DNA of 64,000 bases from Candidatus Uhrbacteria bacterium (GTDB lineage: Bacteria; Patescibacteriota; Patescibacteriia; 2-12-FULL-60-25). The number at the start of each line of letters is the position of its first letter. Position 1 is the stretch's first letter. The stretch covers positions 47,110 through 111,109 of the forward strand of contig JACQMO010000003.1 of NCBI GenBank assembly GCA_016203535.1, read 5' to 3'. The notes under the pieces are model-generated. The model ran no database searches. It was not told where the DNA came from and saw only the letters and a program-made list of their open reading frames with translations. Made by a program: the position numbers and the translations under genes. This document shows, piece by piece, positions 8,998-19,396 of this stretch.

Positions 8998-10173
8998 ATG
9001 AATTCAGCGCCTCGTAATAAACCAAACCTCCTGAGCGTCGCGTGGATCGGCCATGGTGATTTCGGCGATGAAGTAATGGCATATGTCATGCGCTCCTTTT
9101 TAAAATCCTTGGGGATGGAAAAGCTGACGTATTACGAAGCGGGTCCTGAACCCCGCTTCATTGGTAAAAACGATCTTTTCGCTCCAGCCCTTCATCGGCA
9201 TGATACGCGGTCTGTCGTGAAAAAGATTTTCGACGCGTTCGCGCTCCCCTACTTCGATGCACTTGTAATCGGCGGCGGTTCAATATTTCACTCTGCAAAT
9301 AGCATCAAATGGAAGCATGAGATAACTAGAAAAATGAAGTATGGCAATCGGAACGCATTTACGGCCTGTGTGGGGGTTTCGCTCGGACCTTTTGCGACAA
9401 AAAATGATGAAGCTGCTTGTGGCAAGCTCCTTGATGAAATTGATATCGTCATCCTGCGTGACGAGTCATCGTATGCGATAGCCAAATCCATCAGTCGAAA
9501 TCCCAACATTCACACGTCCTTCGATTCCTCCTTCCTGCTGCAAGACATACGCTTTCAACAAATGAAAATAAAAAAACCTTTACAGAGAAAAACAGTCGGC
9601 ATCATCCTTGTCTACGGCACGGAAGCGACCGCCTCGTACTCGGAGGAATGTTTAATCTCGACATATACCAGGATTGTTGAACATACGCTTAAAAAGGATC
9701 ATGACGTGATGCTACTCACGCTCTACACCGGCTCCTCTTTTCAAGATCGACGTATCAATAAAGAAATCCAGCGACGCATCAATCAACCGGATCGCGTACG
9801 CATGCACGAATTCGGTGGTGATATCACCAAGACGATCGAGGCACTGAGTAATTGTGACGTGATCATATCCATGCGTCTGCACGGAATTATTTTCGCTTAC
9901 GCTCTTGGCATACCGTTTATTTCCATCGGCTACAATCCGAAAAATCGTTTTTTTTGCACATCAGTACATTATCCGGAGCGCTTCACGTTCGAAATTGAAA
10001 TCTTGTCGGACATCCGACCCCTTCTCGATACGTTTGATGAACTCTGCCAGCAGGACCGTTCTGTGTTTGCAGAATCGGAACCGGTTGAAAAAATCTCAAG
10101 TATCGTTCGTCATAATTTCGACCTGTTTGGTAAAGCCCTACGGCGCCATCTTTTACAAGCCGGAGTACTATGA
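8998..10173 (+). CDS. Polysaccharide pyruvyl transferase family protein
   Basis: MNSAPRNKPNLLSVAWIGHGDFGDEVM...VIGGGSIFH...DVIISMRLHGIIFAYALGIPFISIGYNPKNR. Confidence 0.85.
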   Translation: MNSAPRNKPNLLSVAWIGHGDFGDEVMAYVMRSFLKSLGMEKLTYYEAGPEPRFIGKNDLFAPALHRHDTRSVVKKIFDAFALPYFDALVIGGGSIFHSANSIKWKHEITRKMKYGNRNAFTACVGVSLGPFATKNDEAACGKLLDEIDIVILRDESSYAIAKSISRNPNIHTSFDSSFLLQDIRFQQMKIKKPLQRKTVGIILVYGTEATASYSEECLISTYTRIVEHTLKKDHDVMLLTLYTGSSFQDRRINKEIQRRINQPDRVRMHEFGGDITKTIEALSNCDVIISMRLHGIIFAYALGIPFISIGYNPKNRFFCTSVHYPERFTFEIEILSDIRPLLDTFDELCQQDRSVFAESEPVEKISSIVRHNFDLFGKALRRHLLQAGVL

Positions 10174-11387
10174 ACACCAATAAAGAAATCCGGCCGCTTT
10201 GTATCAGCTTTTGGACGCCTCCGTTAATCCGCCCGCAGGCCATCCTCATGCAAAAAATGATCCCGGAATGGTGCCGTCAAGGAGTAGAGCCAGTGATCGT
10301 TACATATGACATCTGTGGCCAATGGGATATAGATATTCCGATCTACCATATCCCTCCCTATGCAGGACCACCGCGACGTTTTGCCTGGAATCCGTTTGCA
10401 GGTAGCTGGTATGAATTTAAATATTACCGTGAGATGTGTGAGCGTCTGATTCCGATAATCCACAGACATAACATCAATGTCATCTATTCTTTCGCCAATC
10501 CGACGTCGAGCAACCTTCTCGGTGTCGCGTTAAAACAAAAGACCGGCGCACCGCTCGTCGCACATTTCAGTGATCCATGGTTCGATAATCCATTAAAAGA
10601 GCGATCTTGGCTTTCATCATTCAAGATCCGCCTATTAGAGTGGTATGTCATCAAGCACAGTGATCTTGTCACGACCGTTGACGAAGCGATGAAGGAGCAT
10701 ATCAAGAAAAAATATCCTTTCGAGTGGCAAAAAAAAATCCGCGTCGTCAACCATTGCTACGACCCAAAACTCTATCCGACCAAGACGCTCTCATCTGACG
10801 GGCGCCCCTACATCATCAGTCATATCGGCGCATTCTATAAAAAAAGAATGCCCCATGCACTGTTCCGCTCCCTCGTGATGCTCCGCAATCATCGTCCGGA
10901 CATCGCCGAGCGACTGTGCATTCGTCTCATAGGTGGAAATGCTGATTACACACGCGTGACATCTGATACTCTGGACAAACTCGTTCGCTCTTATAACCTC
11001 CAAAGGATGGTCGAACTTCTTCCCACCGTTGAATATCAAGAAAGCCTATGTTTAATGACAAATTCAGATGCCCTCCTGGTCATTGACCCAGAATTCCGCT
11101 ATTATATCGCATCGAAAGTCATAGACTACGCCGGAAGCAGGCGACCGATCATCGCCATCACGCAGCATGACAGTTCGACAGCTTTGTTCGTAAAACAACT
11201 GGGCTACCAGACGTTCACCCATACACAAACCGAAGAACTTGCCGGTTATCTCACTGATCTCATAGAGGGAAAAATTTCCTTCGAGCCAAGGACAGAATTT
11301 CTAAGCCAGTATAGCGTAACGAGCACCACATCCCGACTCTTCGAATTATTCAAAGAAGCGATGCAAGGACACGCCACACTATCGTGA
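10170..11387 (+). CDS. Glycosyltransferase family 4-like protein
   Basis: ORF MNTNKEIRPLCISFWTPPLIRPQAILMQKMI...; GT-B-like architecture. Confidence 0.7.
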   Translation: MNTNKEIRPLCISFWTPPLIRPQAILMQKMIPEWCRQGVEPVIVTYDICGQWDIDIPIYHIPPYAGPPRRFAWNPFAGSWYEFKYYREMCERLIPIIHRHNINVIYSFANPTSSNLLGVALKQKTGAPLVAHFSDPWFDNPLKERSWLSSFKIRLLEWYVIKHSDLVTTVDEAMKEHIKKKYPFEWQKKIRVVNHCYDPKLYPTKTLSSDGRPYIISHIGAFYKKRMPHALFRSLVMLRNHRPDIAERLCIRLIGGNADYTRVTSDTLDKLVRSYNLQRMVELLPTVEYQESLCLMTNSDALLVIDPEFRYYIASKVIDYAGSRRPIIAITQHDSSTALFVKQLGYQTFTHTQTEELAGYLTDLIEGKISFEPRTEFLSQYSVTSTTSRLFELFKEAMQGHATLS

Positions 11388-12628
11388 CACTTCATATGAT
11401 AACGACGAACTCCAGCTGTAGGATCTGCAAATCTTCCCAACTAAGAAAATTCCTGTCTTTGGGCGATCAACCACCCGCTAACCGCTTTATAGAAAAAAAA
11501 GACATCGACGCTCCGGAGCCGCAGTATCCGTTAGATGTGTATTGGTGCGCGAACTGTCACCTTGCCCAGCTTCGGGACATCGTCGATAAGCAAGAGTTGT
11601 TCGAGAATTATATTTATTTTTCATCCGGCATGCCCAAACTCTCTGACCACTTTCGGAATTACGCGGAAGACATCATGAGACGTTTTTTGCGTCCGGGTGA
11701 CTTTGTGATCGAACTCGCTTCTAATGACGGTATCCTGCTAAAATTCTTCAAGGATCGAGGGCATCGTATTCTCGGAGTCGACCCGGCAAAAAATATTGCG
11801 AGCAAAGCGCAATCACTCGGCGTCGCGACGATCTGTGATTTTTTCAGCGAAGATCTTGCGGAAAAAATCGCGAAGTCCGAAGGGAAGGCCGCGGCGATTC
11901 TTGCGAATAACGTCGTCGCACATATCAACGATCATCACGACCTTGCGAAGGGCATCGCAAAACTACTTGATGAACGAGGCGTCTTCGTCCTTGAGGCACC
12001 CTATCTCGTCGATATGTTTGAGAACCTAACCTATGACACAATCTATCACGAGCATCTCTCCTATCTCGCCGTTCACCCGCTGAAGACGCTGTTTGAACAG
12101 TTCGGACTCGAAATCTTTGACGTCGAGATTCATCCCGTTCAGGGGCAATCCATTCGTGTCTTTACGGGGAAAAAAGGCGCACATGAAGTCGCACCATCAG
12201 TCGCCGCATGCATTGAACGAGAGCACCAACTCGGCTTCGACGCCTTTGAATCCTATCAAAAGCTTGCCGAACGGGTGACCGCTTCAAAAAAGAAGCTCAT
12301 CGAGACCCTGCGGGAGCTCAAACGACAAGGAAAACGTATCGCTGCTTACGGAGCCCCCGCCAAAGGCAACACGGTTCTAAACTTCTGCAAAATTGGAACG
12401 GATCTCGTCGACTACGCGCTGGAAGACCTACCGTCGAAACATGCTCTTCTGACGCCCGGGATGCATCTACCGGTCGTCGATCGTAAAACCGCTGAATCAA
12501 ATCCTCCGGATGTTTATCTCCTGCTTGCCTGGAATTATCTCAAACCCATACTCGCAAAAGAGGAGGTATTCCGATCGAGAGGTGGCAAATTTATCTTGCC
12601 TATCGGCGACGAGATCACCATCCTCTAA
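11384..12628 (+). CDS. SAM-dependent sugar C-methyltransferase (zinc-binding N-terminus; TylCIII/NovU-type)
   Basis: CRICKSSQLRKFLSLGDQPPANRF...CANCHLAQL...VIELASNDGILL; C-terminal GAPAKGNTVLNFCKI. Confidence 0.85.
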   Translation: MTLHMITTNSSCRICKSSQLRKFLSLGDQPPANRFIEKKDIDAPEPQYPLDVYWCANCHLAQLRDIVDKQELFENYIYFSSGMPKLSDHFRNYAEDIMRRFLRPGDFVIELASNDGILLKFFKDRGHRILGVDPAKNIASKAQSLGVATICDFFSEDLAEKIAKSEGKAAAILANNVVAHINDHHDLAKGIAKLLDERGVFVLEAPYLVDMFENLTYDTIYHEHLSYLAVHPLKTLFEQFGLEIFDVEIHPVQGQSIRVFTGKKGAHEVAPSVAACIEREHQLGFDAFESYQKLAERVTASKKKLIETLRELKRQGKRIAAYGAPAKGNTVLNFCKIGTDLVDYALEDLPSKHALLTPGMHLPVVDRKTAESNPPDVYLLLAWNYLKPILAKEEVFRSRGGKFILPIGDEITIL

Positions 12629-12647
12629 AACGAAGGTAAACTTTTAT

Positions 12648-13658
12648 ATGCATATCCTCATCACCGGCGGCGCAGGATATCTCGGCGGGGTTCTTGTCCC
12701 CTTGTTGCTAAAACGAGGACATCGCGTAACGGTGTTCGATAAAATGATCTTTGGGGACGAGGGGCTCAAAACTGTCAACGAAAAAATCACGCTTATCAAA
12801 GGCGACGTCCTGCATCCACCGAACGACCTCATGCATGGCATCGATGCGGTCATCCACCTTGCCGGCGTTTCAAGCCAAGCCAAGGCATCTAGCCGAAGCC
12901 CAAGATATACCGATCTCTCAAACCATATCGCGACTGAGATCCTGGCACGGCAAGCGAAATGCGATGGCGTGCGCCGTTTTATTTTAGCAAGCTCATGTTC
13001 AATTTATTGCTCGTACCGCTATACAACGACTTCCATCGCTCCTCTCTGTATAGAGACGGATGAAATCAACGCAGTCAACGCGTATGCATTTTCCAAGCGG
13101 GCGGCCGAAGAAGTTCTGTTTGAACTGATGGACAGTTCTTTCCAACCTGTCTGTCTGCGCAAAGGTACCTTGTATGGGTTTTCACCAAAAATGCGCTATG
13201 ACCTTGTACTCAACTCATTCACCAAAGATGCATTTTCAAAAAGAAAAATCACCGTCTCCGCGGCAGGCGAACTATACCGCCCGATGATTGACATTCATGA
13301 TGCCGCAGCAGCCTATGTGAGCGCCGTCGAACTCCCTGACGAGAAAGTTGGAGGAAAAAACTTCAACGTCGTGGATCGGAATTGGAAACTAGCCGATCTC
13401 GCTGTAGCTTTTACGAGCGTGCTCAAATCGGAAAAAAATATCGACATTGAGATTGATATTAAACCATTCGACATTGCCTACAGCTACCAGGCGGACAACC
13501 GTGCGTTCTGCGAAACGTTCTCATATAAACCCACAGGTAACATACGTAACGCGATACTAGAAATTTGGGATCATCTGGAAAAAGGACACAATTATCAAGA
13601 TCAGCGTTTTTATAATGACCCATGGTACGCCGAAGCTCTCAAGCGAGACCTGCTATGA
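12648..13658 (+). CDS. NAD-dependent epimerase/dehydratase (SDR)
   Basis: MHILITGGAGYLGGVLVPLLLKRGH...; start at 12648, upstream part of reported ORF is out-of-frame overlap. Confidence 0.88.
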   Translation: MHILITGGAGYLGGVLVPLLLKRGHRVTVFDKMIFGDEGLKTVNEKITLIKGDVLHPPNDLMHGIDAVIHLAGVSSQAKASSRSPRYTDLSNHIATEILARQAKCDGVRRFILASSCSIYCSYRYTTTSIAPLCIETDEINAVNAYAFSKRAAEEVLFELMDSSFQPVCLRKGTLYGFSPKMRYDLVLNSFTKDAFSKRKITVSAAGELYRPMIDIHDAAAAYVSAVELPDEKVGGKNFNVVDRNWKLADLAVAFTSVLKSEKNIDIEIDIKPFDIAYSYQADNRAFCETFSYKPTGNIRNAILEIWDHLEKGHNYQDQRFYNDPWYAEALKRDLL

Positions 13659-14410
13659 ATTTCACCCTACGTCCATCAAAAACTTTTCTTTTTGATCTCG
13701 TCGAGCACAAGCTCTCGCGCCGCGGCGGAGCAATAGGCCTTGATGCCGCAGCCGAGAATCTCAAGAACCGTAAGTGGTTCAAAACACATTCATATTACGG
13801 ACTTGATATCGACCTCAACAGCCTGCGCCGCGGCATTGAGAGAGCATCCAATAACACATCAATCTACGGAATCCTTGCTGATCTTGCAAGCATCGACTCA
13901 ATCCAGGAAGGGAGTGTGGACGTGATCGTTTCCACAAACACATTGTATCACTTGTCCGAAGATCAACGACTGCGCGCAGTGTCACATTTGAGCCGAATTG
14001 TTTCTCCCGATGGTTTGCTACTCATGGATCTGCCGATTCAACTCGTCAGCCCATCGATCGACGAGGTCCTACGTAACAACTTCCTCACCATTGAACGCTT
14101 ATACTTTCGCAACTTCATTAGCCGATTTTATGAAGGTATTTTCGAACGGGACGGAGACCTCGGTTCCCATCCGATCGCTGGAACAAAACCGTTCCGTCTC
14201 CTCGCTTGGCTCGTTAGCCGCTTGGAATATCTCACGAGCCAACGACCTCAGTGGAACAAACAAGTCCTTTTCATTTGTACAGACAAAAAAAATCAAGTTA
14301 AGCTCCCGTTTGATCTCTCTACTTACCCGATGATTGATGGACGGATTTACAATCTCCTGCCGCGCATCGGGGGCGATCAAACCAGCTTTTCAATATCGGC
14401 ACGAGGGTGA
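13655..14410 (+). CDS. Class I SAM-dependent methyltransferase
   Basis: MNFTLRPSKTFLFDLVEHKLSRRGGAIGLDAAAENLKN...VDVIVSTNTLYHL; ATGA overlap with upstream gene. Confidence 0.75.
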   Translation: MNFTLRPSKTFLFDLVEHKLSRRGGAIGLDAAAENLKNRKWFKTHSYYGLDIDLNSLRRGIERASNNTSIYGILADLASIDSIQEGSVDVIVSTNTLYHLSEDQRLRAVSHLSRIVSPDGLLLMDLPIQLVSPSIDEVLRNNFLTIERLYFRNFISRFYEGIFERDGDLGSHPIAGTKPFRLLAWLVSRLEYLTSQRPQWNKQVLFICTDKKNQVKLPFDLSTYPMIDGRIYNLLPRIGGDQTSFSISARG

Positions 14411-14423
14411 TCTGAACTACTGA

Positions 14424-15581
14424 CTACCAAAGCTGACGAAGCGCGTCTGAAATCCGCTTCCCGCGGTTCTGCCAGGTGAATGTTTCCGCGCGGCGTTTGG
14501 CCTCGGCAGCCATGTGTGTCCGGTCGTCCGGCGAACGTGAGCGAAAGCGGTTCATCGCGTCCAGAAAATCCTGTGGAGAATCCGGTTTGAAAAAAAGCGC
14601 CGTGGATTCTTCCAACACTTCCCGCGATGACGGGACGTCACTTGCGATCACCGGAAGCCCAGCCGCAAGGTATTCAAAAAGTTTCAGCGGCGAGGTGAAG
14701 CTTCGTCCGATTTCAAAATTGGCTGACGTGGGGAGGATCGCCGCATCGGCGGCCGCGAGCCATGTGAGAACCCCGCGGCGATCCACTCGCGGCAGGAGCG
14801 ATGTTCGGACCATCTCTCCGCCGACGGCGGCCACGACGCGCTCCCGATCAGGCGCTTCCCCACCGACGATCGCGATTTGAGTACCGTCCGGAACCTGCCG
14901 GAAGGCCGGCGCGATCCCGTCCACTCCTTTCCACCGAAGCAACTGGCCGAGATAGACGAAGAGCGTCACGTCCTCCGGGATGTCGAGCTCCGCGCGAGCC
15001 GCGGAACGCGAAGGAAGGTTGGCGAGTTCTTTCGCGTCATAAGCGTCCGGCGCAACGCAGACACGAGCTCGATCAATCCCCTCCTCCACGAGCAGTTCTT
15101 CCAACGCACGCGAAATCACGACCCATCCGGCGACGCGCGTTTTGATCCGTTCCCAGCGCGAGCGATTCGTCCGCGGATCATCGTGCACTTCCATGACGGT
15201 CGGAAGTCCGGAGGCGAGCAACGTCTCCGCGACGGCCGGATCGCGCGTGTAGCACACCGTTCCGTCTCGCGGCACGAGCCGGAGGAAGCGCGCGACGCCG
15301 CGCAAAAACGTCCAACGTTCGAGCACGTACGGGATGCGTTCCAACGCGAACGGCATGTACGGCACGAGGTCGAACACCGGAAGCCAACGAACCTTAAAAC
15401 ACGGTTCGATCCCGTAGTATTCAAACAAACTTCGTTTTTTGCGCTCCGGATTTCCCCGTCGCGGCAACACGAGTTCGACCTCAAGCCCGGCTTTCGCCAG
15501 CGCTTCGCACGTCTTCACGATCTGGTATCCGTGCGCCCACTCGGTCGGGAGGTTCGCGTTCTGGACGTAGAGCAGCCGCAT
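14424..15581 (-). CDS. Glycosyltransferase family 4
   Basis: MRLLYVQNANLPTEWAHGYQIVKTCEALAKAGLEVELVLPRRG...; FEYLAAGLPVIASD motif. Confidence 0.85.
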   Translation of the reverse strand: MRLLYVQNANLPTEWAHGYQIVKTCEALAKAGLEVELVLPRRGNPERKKRSLFEYYGIEPCFKVRWLPVFDLVPYMPFALERIPYVLERWTFLRGVARFLRLVPRDGTVCYTRDPAVAETLLASGLPTVMEVHDDPRTNRSRWERIKTRVAGWVVISRALEELLVEEGIDRARVCVAPDAYDAKELANLPSRSAARAELDIPEDVTLFVYLGQLLRWKGVDGIAPAFRQVPDGTQIAIVGGEAPDRERVVAAVGGEMVRTSLLPRVDRRGVLTWLAAADAAILPTSANFEIGRSFTSPLKLFEYLAAGLPVIASDVPSSREVLEESTALFFKPDSPQDFLDAMNRFRSRSPDDRTHMAAEAKRRAETFTWQNRGKRISDALRQLW

Positions 15582-15586
15582 CGGCG

Positions 15587-16597
15587 TCAGATGTGCTTCA
15601 AAAAATGCTTCATGAACCGGTCCGGATGCTGGTACTTTTCCAGATCCGCGCGGACCATCATTCGCACCAGTTCCGAGAACGGCGTTTCCTTCTGGTTCCA
15701 GCCGAGCATACGCTGGGCCTTGGAGGAATCGCCCTGCAGGTGTGCGACATCGCGCGGCCGGACGAACTTCTGGTCGACCACGACGTAGTCTTTCGCTTGA
15801 AGTCCAAGTTCCCCGAACGCCACGTCGCAGAACTCCTGGACCGAATGACTTTCGCCCGTCGCGATCACGAAGTCGTCCGGCGTCGGCTGTTGCAGCATGA
15901 GCCACATCGCCTTCACGTAGTCTCCGGCAAACCCCCAGTCGCGTTTCGCCTCGAGATTGCCGAGATGAAGCTTCTCCGACAGGCCGAGTTTGATCCGCGC
16001 GGCCGTATCCGTGATTTTTTTCGTGACGAACTCGATCCCGCGGATCGGCGATTCGTGGTTGAACAAAATCCCCGAGCAGGCAAACAAACCGTACGCCTCG
16101 CGGTAATTCCGAACCACCCAATGCGCGTACAGTTTCGCCGCGGCATACGGGCTCGACGGCTGGAATGGCGTATCTTCGTTCTGCGGGACGATCGTTGAAT
16201 TGCCGTACATCTCGCTCGTGGATGCCTGGTACAGCTTGATCTTCGGGTTGAGCAGCCGGATCGTGTCGAGGATGCGGACCACGCCGAGGCCCGAAATCTC
16301 GCCGGTCGCAATCGGTTCCATGAACGAATCACCCACGAAACTCTGCGCCGCAAGGTTGTAGATCTCATCCGGTTCGCAGGACGATATCGCCTGCATGATG
16401 GACGTCTGGTCGATCATGTCCACTGGCAGGAGTTCGATGTCTTTTTTCACGTCGAGATAATGCAGCCGCCAAAAATTCCGCGTGGACGACCGGCGGTAGG
16501 CGCCGAACACCTTGTAGCCCTTGGACACCAAAAACTTGGCGAGGTAGGCCCCGTCCTGTCCGGTGATGCCGGTGATGAGCGCGCGTTTGTTGAACAT
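15587..16597 (-). CDS. gmd: GDP-mannose 4,6-dehydratase
   Basis: MFNKRALITGITGQDGAYLAKFLVSKGYKVFGAYRRSSTRNFWRLHYL...YNLAAQSFVGDSF...TSEMYG; RDWGFAGDYVKAMW. Confidence 0.92.
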   Translation of the reverse strand: MFNKRALITGITGQDGAYLAKFLVSKGYKVFGAYRRSSTRNFWRLHYLDVKKDIELLPVDMIDQTSIMQAISSCEPDEIYNLAAQSFVGDSFMEPIATGEISGLGVVRILDTIRLLNPKIKLYQASTSEMYGNSTIVPQNEDTPFQPSSPYAAAKLYAHWVVRNYREAYGLFACSGILFNHESPIRGIEFVTKKITDTAARIKLGLSEKLHLGNLEAKRDWGFAGDYVKAMWLMLQQPTPDDFVIATGESHSVQEFCDVAFGELGLQAKDYVVVDQKFVRPRDVAHLQGDSSKAQRMLGWNQKETPFSELVRMMVRADLEKYQHPDRFMKHFLKHI

Positions 16598-16607
16598 GTC
16601 GGTTGCG

Positions 16608-17882
16608 TTACGGTGATGAGATGATGCGTTCGAGTTCACGGAGCATCCGTCCGGCGCAGGCGTTCAAATCCACAAGTTCCTGCGCGATTTCGAGGCCCCG
16701 TGACCCCATGCGCTCCCGTTCCTCCGGAGGTAAACGCTTCACGCGGATGATGGCCTCGGCCAAGGCAGGAATATCGTCCACCGGCGTGAGGAACCCATTA
16801 TCGCCATGAAAAACGACTTCCGGCAACCCCCCGTAGTCATAGGCGATCGTCGGGAGGCGCGCGGCCATGGCTTCGGTGAGCGACATCCCGAGGCAGGCGC
16901 GGGGAGTGTTCGACGCATCCACATAGCAATCCGCCGTGCCGTACAGCCGGATAAGTTCGCGTTCCGAAAGACCTTGGAAGAAAAAGATGCGATCCGCCAT
17001 CCCCTGCTCATCGGCGAGCGTCTTCAGCCACGCCGAATCACCGGCGCCGCACAGAACCACGGCGAACTGCCCCTCCTCCGGGGCGAGCTTCGCGACGGCC
17101 TTGATGATCTGGCTGTGCCCTTTGCGCGGGGTATACGCGCCGACCGCCATCACAATGAACGCGTCAGCCGGCAATCCGAAATCGCGACGAGTCGCAGCCT
17201 TATCTTCGGAAAACGCCGCGGCGTATTTCGCGACTTCAATGCCGCTGTAAATGACTTTGACCTTTTCCGGCGGCGCATATGCGAGCGGCCCCTTGGCACA
17301 ATACCGGCTCGGCGCGATGATGACCTGCGGCATCGCAAGAAACTTCCGCCAGACCTCCGCGCGATGCGCGGCAAAGCGATCCATCCCTTTCATCGAGACG
17401 TCGTGCACTTCCGCATAGGTGTCGAGCGCGAGCGGAATCTGATGACGTTTCGCAATTTGCGCCGCCATGAACGTCCGGATGAGCGCCATCTCGGAAAGAA
17501 TCACGGTGGGGCGGAATGCGCGCACCACCCCGTCGAGCCACACGCCGTACGCGGAATAGAGAATCCCCTCCTTCGAAAGAAATCCGTACGTCTCCCGGTA
17601 CGCGCGAAGAAGCGACAGGAGAAGCGCGGGATCCTTGACCGCGTACTGAAGGAAAAAAAGAATTTTATCGAAACGCGACGGCGACTTCGGATATTCAAAA
17701 AAATAGTCCGCGCCGGCGCCCATATCATCGGACGGGGTCTTTTCATGCAGGAGACACACACCCACCGCATGTCCCTCGCGTTTCCACACCCGCGCGAGCA
17801 TGAGGGCGCGCTTGGGAATGCCGGCATACGGGGGCGGAAGGGAGTCGCCGACCATCCCGGCAATGAGGATGCGGAGCGCCAT
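16608..17882 (-). CDS. Glycosyltransferase family 4
   Basis: MALRILIAGMVGDSLPPPYAGIPKRALMLARVWKREGH...; SLTEAMAARLPTIAYDYGGLPEVV. Confidence 0.85.
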   Translation of the reverse strand: MALRILIAGMVGDSLPPPYAGIPKRALMLARVWKREGHAVGVCLLHEKTPSDDMGAGADYFFEYPKSPSRFDKILFFLQYAVKDPALLLSLLRAYRETYGFLSKEGILYSAYGVWLDGVVRAFRPTVILSEMALIRTFMAAQIAKRHQIPLALDTYAEVHDVSMKGMDRFAAHRAEVWRKFLAMPQVIIAPSRYCAKGPLAYAPPEKVKVIYSGIEVAKYAAAFSEDKAATRRDFGLPADAFIVMAVGAYTPRKGHSQIIKAVAKLAPEEGQFAVVLCGAGDSAWLKTLADEQGMADRIFFFQGLSERELIRLYGTADCYVDASNTPRACLGMSLTEAMAARLPTIAYDYGGLPEVVFHGDNGFLTPVDDIPALAEAIIRVKRLPPEERERMGSRGLEIAQELVDLNACAGRMLRELERIISSP

Positions 17883-17884
17883 AC

Positions 17885-19012
17885 TTATGCGACGCCGAGT
17901 GCCGTAACCACCTCTCGGACCGACGCGACGACATGCGCGAGTTCGGGTTCGGAAATGTCCGTGCCGCTCGGAAGATACAGCCCGTCTTTCGAGATGTCAT
18001 TCGCCACCGGACAATCTTCCGGTTTCGTGAGTCCTCGCGCGATAAAAATGTCTTGAAGGTTGAACGGGACGAAATCCTCGCGGGTTTCAACGCCGCGCTC
18101 TTTGAGCGCCGCCATGAACGCCGTCCGTTTCCCGGAAAGCGGCCCGCGGAGGACGATGTTGAACATCCAGTAGACGTTCGACGCGTACGGTTCTTCGACC
18201 GGAAGCTGGATAGCGGAAATACCGGCGAGCTCGCGGAGGTAGTACGCGGCCATCTCCTTTTTGCGCCGGAGAATGTCGTCGATCTTTCCCATTTGCGCCA
18301 CGCCAACCGCGGCCTGGAGGTTCGTGAGCCGGTAGTTGTATCCCACGTCCTGATGCATGAATTTATTCTCTGTCCCGAACGCGAGGGATTTGAGCATCCG
18401 TGCGCGCTCCGCAAGCTCCGGCCGGTTCGTGGTGACCATCCCACCTTCGCCGGTCGTGACGATCTTGTTCGCATAAAAACTGAAACAGCCGATGTCGCCC
18501 AGCGATCCGACGCGCTTTCCCTTATACGTTGCGCCGTGCGCTTCGGCCGCGTCCTCGATGACGAACAGGTTGTGCCTCCGCGCGACGTCGAGCACCGGAT
18601 CCATGTTTACCGGATGACCGAACAGATGCACGGGAAGGATCGCTTTGGTGCGCGGCGTGATCTTTTGCTCGAGCAGACGCGGATCCATGTTGAGCGTGTG
18701 GGCTTCCATGTCGATCGGAATCGGCGTCGCGCCCTGATAGAGCACGGCGAAAAACGTCGCCATGTTGGTAAAGGTCGAGACGAGCACCTCATCTCCCAGC
18801 CCGATGCGGAGCGTCGCGAGCGCGAGGTGGAGCGCTGCGGTTCCGCTCGAAACCGTAACGGCATGCGACGTTCCGCAAAACTCTGCGAATCGCGTCTCGA
18901 ATTCCTTGATGCGCGAACCGCTGAAACCAGAAATCTCGCCGCGGGACATCACGTCCATGACGAGCTCGGTCTCCTCCTTTCCCAAAAGCGGGCGTGAAAC
19001 GGGGACGAACAT
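17885..19012 (-). CDS. DegT/DnrJ/EryC1/StrS aminotransferase (perosamine-synthase-like)
   Basis: MFVPVSRPLLGKEETELVMDVMSRGEISGFSGSRIKEFETRFAEFCG...; FSFYANKIVTTGEGGMV. Confidence 0.88.
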   Translation of the reverse strand: MFVPVSRPLLGKEETELVMDVMSRGEISGFSGSRIKEFETRFAEFCGTSHAVTVSSGTAALHLALATLRIGLGDEVLVSTFTNMATFFAVLYQGATPIPIDMEAHTLNMDPRLLEQKITPRTKAILPVHLFGHPVNMDPVLDVARRHNLFVIEDAAEAHGATYKGKRVGSLGDIGCFSFYANKIVTTGEGGMVTTNRPELAERARMLKSLAFGTENKFMHQDVGYNYRLTNLQAAVGVAQMGKIDDILRRKKEMAAYYLRELAGISAIQLPVEEPYASNVYWMFNIVLRGPLSGKRTAFMAALKERGVETREDFVPFNLQDIFIARGLTKPEDCPVANDISKDGLYLPSGTDISEPELAHVVASVREVVTALGVA

Positions 19013-19015
19013 GGG

Positions 19016-19393
19016 TTAGACAAGCGGCTTCTCCAGTCGGAACGTGTCCAGTTCGTAGTCGTCGCCGCGGCGCGGACCGAATCCGAGCTGCAGCAAATGG
19101 GACGGTTCGATCGCCTTGAACGCGTGCGCTTCGTTCGGTCCGTGCATGAGCAGGTCGCCGGCCTTCACGATCTTCTTCACGACCTTCCCGCGCATCCCCT
19201 TCCGGCCGTATGACATGAGCTTCCCGCTCAAGATATAGGTATATTGCGTGGTCTTCTTATGGTAGTGGTTGCCGCGAATCGCTCCCGTGGCGCACGTGAT
19301 GGACGTGACGGAATCGATCGCGACATGCGTCAAGATGTCACGGATCTCGCCGCGCGCATCCTTGAAATTGACCTTCGTGCGGATGAATTTCAT
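19016..19393 (-). CDS. Cupin-domain protein (WxcM/FdtA-like or related sugar isomerase/epimerase)
   Basis: MKFIRTKVNFKDARGEIRDILTHVAIDSVTSITCATGAIRGNHYHKKTTQYTYILSGKL..., cupin motif. Confidence 0.75.
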   Translation of the reverse strand: MKFIRTKVNFKDARGEIRDILTHVAIDSVTSITCATGAIRGNHYHKKTTQYTYILSGKLMSYGRKGMRGKVVKKIVKAGDLLMHGPNEAHAFKAIEPSHLLQLGFGPRRGDDYELDTFRLEKPLV

Positions 19394-19396
19394 AGA

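Noticed and set aside
14411-14423. Short GAACTAC/TGACTAC heptad pair in the gap
   Set aside because: Too short to distinguish from chance
16806-18056. 416-aa plus-strand ORF
   Set aside because: Antisense to the GT4 gene 16608-17882; no recognisable domain
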